46,560 nt of DNA from Bacteroidota bacterium (GTDB taxonomy: Bacteria > Bacteroidota > Bacteroidia > AKYH767-A > JAHEYN01): assembly GCA_947448795.1 (NCBI GenBank), contig CANFOZ010000016.1, forward strand, positions 1 to 46,560, read 5' to 3'. The first letter of the stretch is position 1. Each line of letters starts with the position of its first letter. The position numbers and the translations under genes were made by a program. Positions 17,773-24,471 of this stretch are shown piece after piece. The notes beneath the pieces were generated by a model that did no database searches, had not been told where the DNA came from, and saw only the letters and a list, made by a program, of their open reading frames with translations.

Positions 17773-19443
17773 TTATTTTACAAAGAGAATTCGTTGCGTT
17801 GCGCAATTGATTCCATCATTCAGCATGACCAGATAAAGTCCCGATTTTTCATTCGGATTACCTATAATCAAGGTGTGGTTTTCCAAGCTGATAACGAATT
17901 GTGCACTAACTCGCTCACCCAGTTCGTTGAAAAGAACAACCGAAGGGCGTTGTAAATCAAATTCAGATGGAAGTTGCACTTGCACAATCGTCGAGGCGGG
18001 CTGCGGAAAGGCCTTCAGCGCGATATTTCGTGTTGCATCTTCATTGATGGATGAGCGAATCCCTGCCGATGTAACATGCATTGCATAGAGGTCGAAACTG
18101 CCTGTTCTTTTGTCTTGAAAGGCCATAAGCACACCACCAGAACCATCTCCTGCTGTTTTTACGCGTGTTTGGTTGTTTGCCGCATTAGCTAACACTTGCC
18201 CATTCATACCCCAGCAAGCTGCGCCGGATGAATTTACACGTTGTGTAAAAATGTCTAGATTGCCTGCGCTAGAGTCAACCCATGAAATAATGACGCCGCC
18301 TGCATTGTCGTCTGTCATGTCTAAATTGCTTTGATCAAAAACGGCCGTTGTCACGGGTATGCCATCAGTTGCCCATTGTGCACTTCCCGTTGGATTAATC
18401 TTTTGAGCGTAGATGTCGTAATCAAGACTGTTGCGCTTGTCTGCCCACGAAAGGATCATGCCATCCACGAAATTAACAACGATATCAAAATCTTTTTGGT
18501 TGCCCGATGCAATGCATACCGGTGAGCCGTTGCTGGTCCATGTGGCAGCTCCTGAACTGTTCAGTCGTTGTGCATAGATATCGTCGGTTCCATTGCGTTT
18601 ATCAACCCAGGCCATATAGGCGCCGCCGGAACCATCGGTTTTTATCTTGGGGCTATTCTGTGTGGCAGCGCTAGTACAAACGCCAATACCGTTGTTCGCC
18701 CAAAGCGCACTTCCACTCGCACTAAGATGTTGTGCATAAATATCCCAGTCTACACCGTTGCGCTTGTCTTGCCAGGTAATAAGGGCACCATTGGCCCCGT
18801 CTATGCTGATGCGTGCCGAAACCTGATCCGTGGCTGCAATGCATACAGGAGCTCCGTTTACTGCCCAAGTTGCTATGCCACTGCTATTCAAATGTTGCGC
18901 AAAAATATCCCAGTCTGTACCCGATGAATCTTGCCAGCTAATTATTGCTCCGTTAGCGCCATCGCTGATAATGCGTGGATCGATTTGGTCGTTGCTATTT
19001 ACTACAACCGGAACGCCGCAAGCAGTCCATAAAAAATTGCCGCTCGAGTCAATGCGCTGTGCGAAAAGATCTTTATTGCCATTTCGCCAGTCTTGCCAAA
19101 CCACTATTGCTCCGCCTAACCCATCTTCTACAATGGCTGGGGCTGAATGATTTACGGCCGCTGAACTGCAAACAACCTTGCCTTCGGCCGTCCATTTGTT
19201 ATATCCATTAGCGTCTACGCGTTGTATATAAATGCCAGAGTTCGAGGCATCGTCTCTGAAGTCTTCCCAAACGATAATCGCACCACCATGACCATCACCC
19301 GCGATGCGTTCATCCTGCTGATCGTTGGCTGCGCCACATACTTTGAGGTTTTGGTCTGTGATAGAATTCCATTGGGCAAAGGCGTTTGCTGAAATGCTAC
19401 CAATAATTAGAAAAGTAAAGATCGGTCGTAAAAGGTTTTTCAT
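17773..19443 (-). CDS. T9SS-exported protein with eight tandem W-x-D repeats
   Basis: A 556-residue protein with signal peptide (MKNLLRPIFTFLIIGSISANAFA). Residues about 35-465 are eight repeats of about 52-55 residues, each running D-G-x-G-G-A-x-x-x-W-x-D-x-R-N-G-x-x-D-I-Y-A-Q-x-x-x-x-S-G-x-x-x-W, a propeller-like unit similar to Asp-box or delta-60 repeats. Two copies carry the variant WQDSSG or WVDSSA in place of WxDxRN. Residues about 475-556 are a type A sorting domain (LKAFPQPASTIVQVQL..., ending TQRILFVK), so it should cross the outer membrane through the T9SS and be attached or released. It lies 67 bases after the CotH gene and seven before the lipoprotein gene. Function unknown; the repeats suggest binding. 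Confidence 0.88.
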   Translation of the reverse strand: MKNLLRPIFTFLIIGSISANAFAQWNSITDQNLKVCGAANDQQDERIAGDGHGGAIIVWEDFRDDASNSGIYIQRVDANGYNKWTAEGKVVCSSAAVNHSAPAIVEDGLGGAIVVWQDWRNGNKDLFAQRIDSSGNFLWTACGVPVVVNSNDQIDPRIISDGANGAIISWQDSSGTDWDIFAQHLNSSGIATWAVNGAPVCIAATDQVSARISIDGANGALITWQDKRNGVDWDIYAQHLSASGSALWANNGIGVCTSAATQNSPKIKTDGSGGAYMAWVDKRNGTDDIYAQRLNSSGAATWTSNGSPVCIASGNQKDFDIVVNFVDGMILSWADKRNSLDYDIYAQKINPTGSAQWATDGIPVTTAVFDQSNLDMTDDNAGGVIISWVDSSAGNLDIFTQRVNSSGAACWGMNGQVLANAANNQTRVKTAGDGSGGVLMAFQDKRTGSFDLYAMHVTSAGIRSSINEDATRNIALKAFPQPASTIVQVQLPSEFDLQRPSVVLFNELGERVSAQFVISLENHTLIIGNPNEKSGLYLVMLNDGINCATQRILFVK

Positions 19444-19510
19444 AAAAAGAGTATGTGTTTATCTATCCGAGTTCTAACAAAGGTAAATAAAGGATGCTTG
19501 TTTTAATTGC

Positions 19511-21052
19511 TTATTCGACAATTACAAGTTTTCCATTGCCGATATCACCATTCGGATACTTCGCAGTCCAAATATACAGTCCAACAGATACATCTTCAAT
19601 CGTATATGTTACGGCGCCTGCATGGATGTCGAACGTTTTAACAACTTGACCTACCAGGTTATGCAATGTAAGTTGACACGGCGAGGATGAAGAAAGGGTG
19701 AGGACTGCCATTTTTGAGCAGGGGTTAGGTCCAAGCTCTATTTTTTGTTGAACCTGCACATGTTCCTCATCGCCCGAATACACACATCCGAGTCCAGCTA
19801 ATTGAATCATCATTTTTTCGCGCCTGTTGGCGATGAACGACTTCAAACCTGCCAATTGGTTGATTCCAGGGATGTTCGTTATCGTGACATCATGCTCAAG
19901 GTTGTCGTCAAAGTTCTGATTGGTGAACATTTTGTTCGGGTCCGCATAATAGGCTGTCCGAATGCTGTTAGCCAAACTGTCTATTCTTGGATTGAGATTT
20001 TCTGCACTAAATGGGTTTTGAATCAGAAAACATAGTCGATCAGTCAGCCTTTTACGATAGGTCGCATTTGCAAGCATTTGTATATTCAGTGGACGCGACG
20101 AGTTGCTTGGCTGAGGTATGTAATTGTAGGATAAGTCCTCGAGCTGCGCGATGCTCATGCCCATGCTGAATGTGCCAAAGGCCTCGTTGGCATCCCAAGC
20201 GATGCGTTCAAATTTGCCGCTTGCCGTGTTGTGGTACAAATAGTAATTGTGGCCAGTGCCAGTGTAGGAGTCGAGATTGGCAAACAAGAGGTCGGTGGCC
20301 CATATACCAAGTGTATTGCCCGTATTTAAAATCGGCTCCAGCGAATCTACCAGCGATGAACCCGCATGATTAATCACATCGATGAGATGCACCAGGTCAG
20401 ACCAATCGTTGAGTGAGTCGTTGGTGTGAAGTTCGTACTTCGTATAATACAAGGAGTCTTCGGACCCATACCACTGCAGATTCCCTGATGGGTCGCCTTT
20501 GAAAAGATTGCCGTCTTTGTTGCCGATCAGGTCGTTCACAAAAACTTTATCGACTTCTTCGACCATGCTGTAAAGTCCCCAATAGCTGCCGTTTAAATAG
20601 AGTTTTGCAAAGGTGCAGCGGGGTGCGGGTAGTCCTTGTGAGCGAAGAAAATCAAGCATCACCTTTTCGCGAAGCATAGTTGGGTCTTTGAATCCGTTAT
20701 TCAAGTTCAAGCTGTGCAGACCGTCGTATTCATTGGTGTCAATGTATTGATCAAAGGATAGCTTAAAGGATTTTTTTACACCTGGGTAGGAGTTGAAAGA
20801 GGAGTTGCCTTTTAGTTTTACGCCAATTGTGTCTATATCAAAACCATCGATGTTAACCAAGCAAGGCATGGTGGTATCGTTAGTATGAGTGGCAAGGAGG
20901 CTATCCCAAAAGGCCGGTTGCCAAAAGGTAAGACGGATTTCATGAAGCTGACTCGATTGAAAGGTTATATCGCCATCATGGGCCCATGAAGTAGTCAATC
21001 CAACGAATAAAAAAGCGCAAATGAATAGCAGTTGGTACATTCGGAATTTCAT
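19511..21052 (-). CDS. CotH-type secreted protein kinase with T9SS sorting domain
   Basis: I take the ATG at 21052 (MKFRMYQLLFICAFLFVGLTTSWA, signal peptide) rather than a TTG at 21073; 513 residues. The CotH kinase core covers about 35-420: VKLKGNSSF (78-86), KKSFKLSF (93-100), LNLNNGFKDPTMLREK (115-130), LYLNGSYWGLYSMVEEVD (151-168) and AWDANEAFG (285-293), the last being the metal-binding Asp region. CotH of Bacillus phosphorylates secreted coat proteins using ATP. Residues about 435-513 form a T9SS sorting domain (ELGPNPCSKMAV..., GLYIWTAKYPNGD). The enzyme should thus reach the cell surface. It is the first gene of the seven-gene operon, divergent from cytidine deaminase. Confidence 0.92.
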   Translation of the reverse strand: MKFRMYQLLFICAFLFVGLTTSWAHDGDITFQSSQLHEIRLTFWQPAFWDSLLATHTNDTTMPCLVNIDGFDIDTIGVKLKGNSSFNSYPGVKKSFKLSFDQYIDTNEYDGLHSLNLNNGFKDPTMLREKVMLDFLRSQGLPAPRCTFAKLYLNGSYWGLYSMVEEVDKVFVNDLIGNKDGNLFKGDPSGNLQWYGSEDSLYYTKYELHTNDSLNDWSDLVHLIDVINHAGSSLVDSLEPILNTGNTLGIWATDLLFANLDSYTGTGHNYYLYHNTASGKFERIAWDANEAFGTFSMGMSIAQLEDLSYNYIPQPSNSSRPLNIQMLANATYRKRLTDRLCFLIQNPFSAENLNPRIDSLANSIRTAYYADPNKMFTNQNFDDNLEHDVTITNIPGINQLAGLKSFIANRREKMMIQLAGLGCVYSGDEEHVQVQQKIELGPNPCSKMAVLTLSSSSPCQLTLHNLVGQVVKTFDIHAGAVTYTIEDVSVGLYIWTAKYPNGDIGNGKLVIVE

Positions 21053-21122
21053 AGCTAGAATTCTTTGTAACAATTTGTCTTTAGATTCGTAATAGCCGTC
21101 CTGCTTTAGACTAAAAGGTCTT

Positions 21123-21130
21123 CAAAGTTA
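21123..21130 (-). promoter_or_regulatory. Possible -7 box for the CotH/VTC operon
   Basis: Read on the minus strand this is TAACTTTG, an exact match to TAnnTTTG, about 70 bases before the CotH start. No TTG lies at the expected -33 distance, so the call rests on the -7 box alone. Confidence 0.35.
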
Positions 21131-21188
21131 AGAAAAATACAATTCTAGAGGCTCTGTATTTAAACCATCACAATAACCTAAATCGCTT

Positions 21189-21683
21189 ATGAATACGCGT
21201 TCTTTGAAGTTTGATTTGAAAGAATATAGTGGTCCTGATGAATTAGACGCCGAGGGGCGTTTATTACTTCGCGAGGCGGAGTTCGCAATGGCTAGCTCGC
21301 ATTCGCCCTACTCGCATTTCAAGGTGGGGGCAGCTGTGCTCTTAGCAAATGGCGAGATTGTTAAAGGCAGCAATCAAGAAAATGCCGCCTATCCTTCAGG
21401 ACTTTGTGCCGAGCGCGTTGCGCTCTTTATGGCAGGATCTAATTATCCCGGTGTTGCCGTAAAAGCCATCGCTGTTTTTGTTTCTTCAGCAATACACGAT
21501 GCCGATGGACCCGCAGCCCCATGCGGTGCATGCCGTCAAGTGATGGCTGAATATCGGTCGATGAGCGAGCAGCCGATGCGCATTTTAATGGGCAGAAAAG
21601 AGGCCGCTATTTATGAGGTCAACGACATCGAAGCCTTATTGCCGCTTATGTTTACTTCCAAAGATTTGAAGAAAAAGCAGTGA
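21189..21683 (+). CDS. cdd: Cytidine deaminase
   Basis: A 164-residue zinc deaminase that turns cytidine and deoxycytidine into uridine forms in nucleoside salvage. The zinc site is complete: C73-A-E75 in GLCAERVA, where E75 is the proton shuttle, and C112 and C115 in PCGACRQ. The substrate-binding stretch YSHFKVGAAVLLANG and NQENAAYPSG precede it. Length is slightly over the 130-140 of short forms because of extra residues at both ends. It stands alone, transcribed toward the convergent M23 gene, from which it is separated by five bases. Confidence 0.96.
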   Translation: MNTRSLKFDLKEYSGPDELDAEGRLLLREAEFAMASSHSPYSHFKVGAAVLLANGEIVKGSNQENAAYPSGLCAERVALFMAGSNYPGVAVKAIAVFVSSAIHDADGPAAPCGACRQVMAEYRSMSEQPMRILMGRKEAAIYEVNDIEALLPLMFTSKDLKKKQ

Positions 21684-21688
21684 ACTCA

Positions 21689-23440
21689 CTAAATTAGTAC
21701 GGTCGTGCTATAGGTCGTGCTGTTCCCGCACTTGTCGGTTAACACGATTTGAAAGGCATGCTTCCCTTTACTAAGTCCGCTCGGCACGGTGAATGTTAAG
21801 ACATTGTTTTTTCCTTCGTGAACCAGCAACACCCATTTTCCATCAAGGCTGCCTCTATAGCTTTTTATCCCCGATAAATTATCGGACATCACAAAGCGGA
21901 GGTTCGACCCGATGACGGAGCGATGCCCATTTTTGATGTTTAATGCCGCAATGCGCGGGGCAATCGTGTCGAGCATGACGGCAAAGTTGCCGAAGGATTT
22001 TGTAGTCGTGCTCACTGCTCCAAGGGCATAGGCTCCGCCTTCGGATATGGCCACCAGGCTTTCGCTGACACTAACAATACAGGCTTTGCTTTGCAATCTT
22101 TCAGGGATTTGTGCTTTTATCGACACGGTGTAAAAGCTATGGACAGGCGTTTTTCGGTTGTGTAGGTGGTGGATATTGGATACCATTCGTGGTGTTCCAG
22201 AACTCTTGCTGTACTCAAAAGCCAAGGTATCGTAAAGATAGCCCGCTGGTATATCTACTTTGATTTCTTCATTCTCAAAGTGGTTGGCTTTATTGTATGG
22301 GAAGATGTTAGGGTATGTAGCTGTGTTTTTTTGCCAAGCAACTAAAGGCAGTCGACCTTGAACGAAAAGCTGCAAGGCCGAACTATTGCCTGCTTGGTCT
22401 TTCAGCTCGATTTTAACAATGTGCAAACTGCTATCGGATAATTGGATAAGCCCATTTCCTATTGTAGTGTTAAAAATCGACATCGCATTTCCTGGCTGCA
22501 GAAAGCAGAACTGGGTCACTTTTCCACTATTTACCTTTTGTTCATAATCGATAGCGGCATTGACATAACGGGTCTCGCTAAAACTAAAATGATCGAGTTC
22601 TTGTTTGAAAATTAACTTTCCATCAAGTTTAACTTCCATGGAGTAGAAGCCGTCGGGGCCGCCGGATACATCGTCCCAGTCTTCCGCTTGAATGCCAATA
22701 CCAAACCGCCCTTCCAAGCGCAATGGCATAGGCGTGGTGCAATAAAAGGTTGAACCGCTGCCGGCCACCGGCAGACTTTGCGTCGCTTGCCAGGCCTGGT
22801 AGCCTTCTTTCTTATAAATAAAGAGCCTTTTAATGACAGGAGCGCGATGGTCGGGAAAACGAATGCCCAAGAGCATGGGATTTAGAATTTGTTCCGTTTT
22901 GGTGTCGCGCAACTCAAAATGCAGGTGTGGACCTTCCGAGCCACCGGTATTTCCTGAAAGCGCTATGATGTCTCCTTTTTTTACAGGCAGGTCTGTAGGC
23001 TTAAGTTTAATATCCAACTCAAAACTTTCGGCTTCCGCCTGTTTTAACAGAGCGAATGCAGCAATTCGCGAATTATAACGCTGCAGATGGCCATAAACCG
23101 AGGTGTGTCCGTCGGGATGGTCGAGATAGAGGGCATAACCGAAGCCATAGGCCGAGATTCGAATGCGGGAAACGAAGCCGTCAGCCACAGCGTACACATT
23201 TTTACCTTCTGTTTGCTGCGTGCGTAGGTCGAGGCCCGAATGAAAATGATTGCTGCGAACGTCACCAAAATAGGCAGCGGCTTGAAGCGGGATATCGAGC
23301 GGGGATCGAAAATAGGCTTCCTGTGTTTGACCAAAAACGGATGTAAGTGTGCAAAAAAGCACTGAGAAGCAGCTTAAAAAGGCCCGATTCAGTCTAAAAA
23401 GCTTTGTTTTTGCATTCTTTTTGTTAATTTTTTGTTTCAT
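21689..23440 (-). CDS. M23 (LytM-type) metallopeptidase with C-terminal beta domains
   Basis: A 583-residue exported protein, signal peptide about residues 18-37 after a long basic N-terminus. The M23 domain is near the front (about 55-185): H67 and D71 in HFHSGLDL, H118 in VYGHL, and H172-x-H174 in GPHLHFELRD, so all zinc ligands are present and it should be an active peptidoglycan endopeptidase. About 190-583 contains beta-sandwich, Ig-like segments (MEVKLDGKLIFKQELDHFSF, ...DNLSGIKSYRGSLDGKWVL), ending TDKCGNSTTYSTTVLI. This front-placed M23 with a long beta tail is a common Bacteroidota form. It is divergent from the coiled-coil/zapA genes, only 28 bases apart, which hints at shared control of cell wall cutting and division. 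Confidence 0.93.
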   Translation of the reverse strand: MKQKINKKNAKTKLFRLNRAFLSCFSVLFCTLTSVFGQTQEAYFRSPLDIPLQAAAYFGDVRSNHFHSGLDLRTQQTEGKNVYAVADGFVSRIRISAYGFGYALYLDHPDGHTSVYGHLQRYNSRIAAFALLKQAEAESFELDIKLKPTDLPVKKGDIIALSGNTGGSEGPHLHFELRDTKTEQILNPMLLGIRFPDHRAPVIKRLFIYKKEGYQAWQATQSLPVAGSGSTFYCTTPMPLRLEGRFGIGIQAEDWDDVSGGPDGFYSMEVKLDGKLIFKQELDHFSFSETRYVNAAIDYEQKVNSGKVTQFCFLQPGNAMSIFNTTIGNGLIQLSDSSLHIVKIELKDQAGNSSALQLFVQGRLPLVAWQKNTATYPNIFPYNKANHFENEEIKVDIPAGYLYDTLAFEYSKSSGTPRMVSNIHHLHNRKTPVHSFYTVSIKAQIPERLQSKACIVSVSESLVAISEGGAYALGAVSTTTKSFGNFAVMLDTIAPRIAALNIKNGHRSVIGSNLRFVMSDNLSGIKSYRGSLDGKWVLLVHEGKNNVLTFTVPSGLSKGKHAFQIVLTDKCGNSTTYSTTVLI

Positions 23441-23451
23441 CCGTATATTCG
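23420..23451 (+). promoter_or_regulatory. Promoter candidate for the coiled-coil/zapA genes
   Basis: TTTG at 23420-23423 (-33 position) and TATATTCG at 23444-23451 (one base from TAnnTTTG), 20 bases apart, end 17 bases before the ATG at 23469. It lies partly inside the divergent M23 gene. Confidence 0.45.
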
Positions 23452-23468
23452 TGCATTATTAACAATCG

Positions 23469-23762
23469 ATGGAAGACAATTTTTTGTCAAAATTAGCAGA
23501 ATTTAAGACGAAGGTTCAAAAATTAATATCTTTGCACCGTGAGTCGGAAGAATTGAATACCCGATTGTCGACTCGCAATAAAGAATTGGAGGCGCGTTTG
23601 AAGCTGCAACAAGAACAATTGAATCATGCCAGTGATCAGTTGAAGGCGCTGCAGATAGCAAAGCAGTTCTCCGGTTCAGAGAAGGATAATCATCAGTTGA
23701 AGTTAAAAGTGAATCAACTTATCCGGGAAGTAGATAAATGCCTGGAAATGTTGAAAAATTAG
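23469..23762 (+). CDS. Short coiled-coil protein encoded next to zapA (ZapB-like in form)
   Basis: A 97-residue protein that is almost wholly coiled coil: heptad-patterned charged and leucine residues run from about 5 to 65 (SEELNTRLSTRNKELEARL, then KLQQEQLNHASDQLKAL), a break at about 67-75, and a conserved-looking second helix LKLKVNQLIREVDKCLEMLKN at the C-terminus. It has no signal or membrane segment. It is 37 bases before zapA and probably in the same transcript. By size, fold and partner it recalls the division factor ZapB, which binds ZapA, but there is no sequence proof and the similarity may be of form only. Confidence 0.82.
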   Translation: MEDNFLSKLAEFKTKVQKLISLHRESEELNTRLSTRNKELEARLKLQQEQLNHASDQLKALQIAKQFSGSEKDNHQLKLKVNQLIREVDKCLEMLKN

Positions 23763-23799
23763 CATACAGCCCCAGAAAGATAATTGAAACAAGAGAAAG

Positions 23800-24096
23800 A
23801 TGGCTGAGTTATCGATCAGAATTACAATTGCCGGTAGAGTATACCCACTAACGGTCAGCGAAGAGGAGGAGGAAGTAATACGCCGCTCTGCTAAGCTGAT
23901 CAATGAGCAGGTTAAAGAATATGAAGCGCGATTTTCGGTCAGAGATAAGCAAGATTTATTGGCGATGAGCGCCTTGCATTTTGCGAACGAATTGGCCAAA
24001 AAAGAAAACCAGATGGCGGTGCCCGCTGAGCTTCCCGAAAAACTCTCGGAAATAGTTGATTTGATTGACAGTCATCTACAGGAAAGATCGGCCTAA
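23800..24096 (+). CDS. zapA: Cell division protein ZapA
   Basis: A 98-residue protein with the ZapA layout: an N-terminal beta strand/globular part (MAELSIRITIAGRVYPLTVSE), then a long helix (EEEEVIRRSAKLINEQVKEYEAR, read in pieces EEEEVIRRSAK and LINEQVKEYEAR) and the DLLAMSALHFANEL segment, ending in a coiled coil. ZapA cross-links FtsZ filaments at the division site. Length is within the family's range. It follows the coiled-coil gene and precedes the structured RNA and rny; this order of zapA, an RNA gene and rny fits what I recall for Bacteroidota 6S RNA loci. Confidence 0.92.
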   Translation: MAELSIRITIAGRVYPLTVSEEEEEVIRRSAKLINEQVKEYEARFSVRDKQDLLAMSALHFANELAKKENQMAVPAELPEKLSEIVDLIDSHLQERSA

Positions 24097-24132
24097 GCGA
24101 CTTTCTTTAACGTTCTTTGTATAAATATAGCG

Positions 24133-24190
24133 TGCTGGATTTCAGCAAGTTAGTTTAGTTAAGTTGAATAGCTAATGTATTCAATTTAAC
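24133..24190 (+). repeat. Two hairpin-forming inverted repeats between zapA and the RNA gene
   Basis: The first is TGCTG/CAGCA (24133-24137 with 24143-24147, 5-base loop). The second is much longer: 13 bases at 24158-24170 pair with 24178-24190 with a single G-U and a 7-base loop. Neither is followed by a T tract, so they are not standard terminators. The second ends 10 bases before the RNA gene's outer helix and may lie in its promoter, where it could bind a dimeric regulator, or it may form the 3' end of the zapA mRNA. Confidence 0.6.
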
Positions 24191-24200
24191 GACTAAAAGC

Positions 24201-24411
24201 AAAACCCGCATAGCTCTTGTTTCACTATTTTTAAACTCAACACTTATTCATTTGGAGTAAGCTTTGTGGTACGTAGTGCAGGCCTCAGTCCCGATTCGTC
24301 GGGATCTCCCCGCAAGGGGGTTCACAGTGGAAGCGCGAACAATACCCGGCAACTTCATCCCATGACATCATGGAGTTTAAAAATGCACAAGGGTTATCGC
24401 GGGTTTTTTTT
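24201..24411 (+). ncRNA. ssrS: Highly structured RNA gene, most likely 6S RNA
   Basis: A rod-shaped RNA of about 210 bases is closed by a very long helix: 24201-24209 pairs with 24399-24407; 24210-24213 with 24394-24397 (one bulged C); 24214-24220 with 24387-24393; and, after a small internal loop, 24227-24238 pairs perfectly with 24373-24384. The right arm ends in eight Ts and so doubles as terminator. Inside is a large asymmetric bubble, with a small hairpin on its 3' side (CATG/CATG, 24361-24372), as known in 6S RNA, and an apex with two short hairpins (UUCG loop 24289-24304, GCAA loop 24308-24319). 6S RNA mimics an open promoter and binds RNA polymerase. The site between zapA and rny supports the call; the branched apex is less usual. 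Confidence 0.7.
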
Positions 24412-24471
24412 ATGTTTTATCGTCCATCTTTTTATATTGTCTTTTATCAATTTTAATTTAAATAAATAACC

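Noticed and set aside
18568-19211. Several plus-strand frames opposite the eight-repeat protein
   Set aside because: They mirror the repeat structure of the minus-strand gene and carry no recognisable domain.
17773-19443. Periodic repeats considered as CRISPR or tandem DNA repeats
   Set aside because: Period is about 160 bases, the copies differ at many bases and keep one reading frame; they are protein repeats.
23527-23534. TATCTTTG box followed by CACC inside the coiled-coil gene, as an internal zapA promoter
   Set aside because: Exact -7 match, but no -33 TTG at 17-23 bases and it is explained as the codons for Ile-Ser-Leu-His; kept only as a weak possibility.
24266-24469. Open frame of 67 codons over the RNA gene
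   Set aside because: It runs through the tetraloop hairpins, outer helix and terminator of the structured RNA; its residues are low quality (SGSPRKGVHSGSANN) and have no family features.
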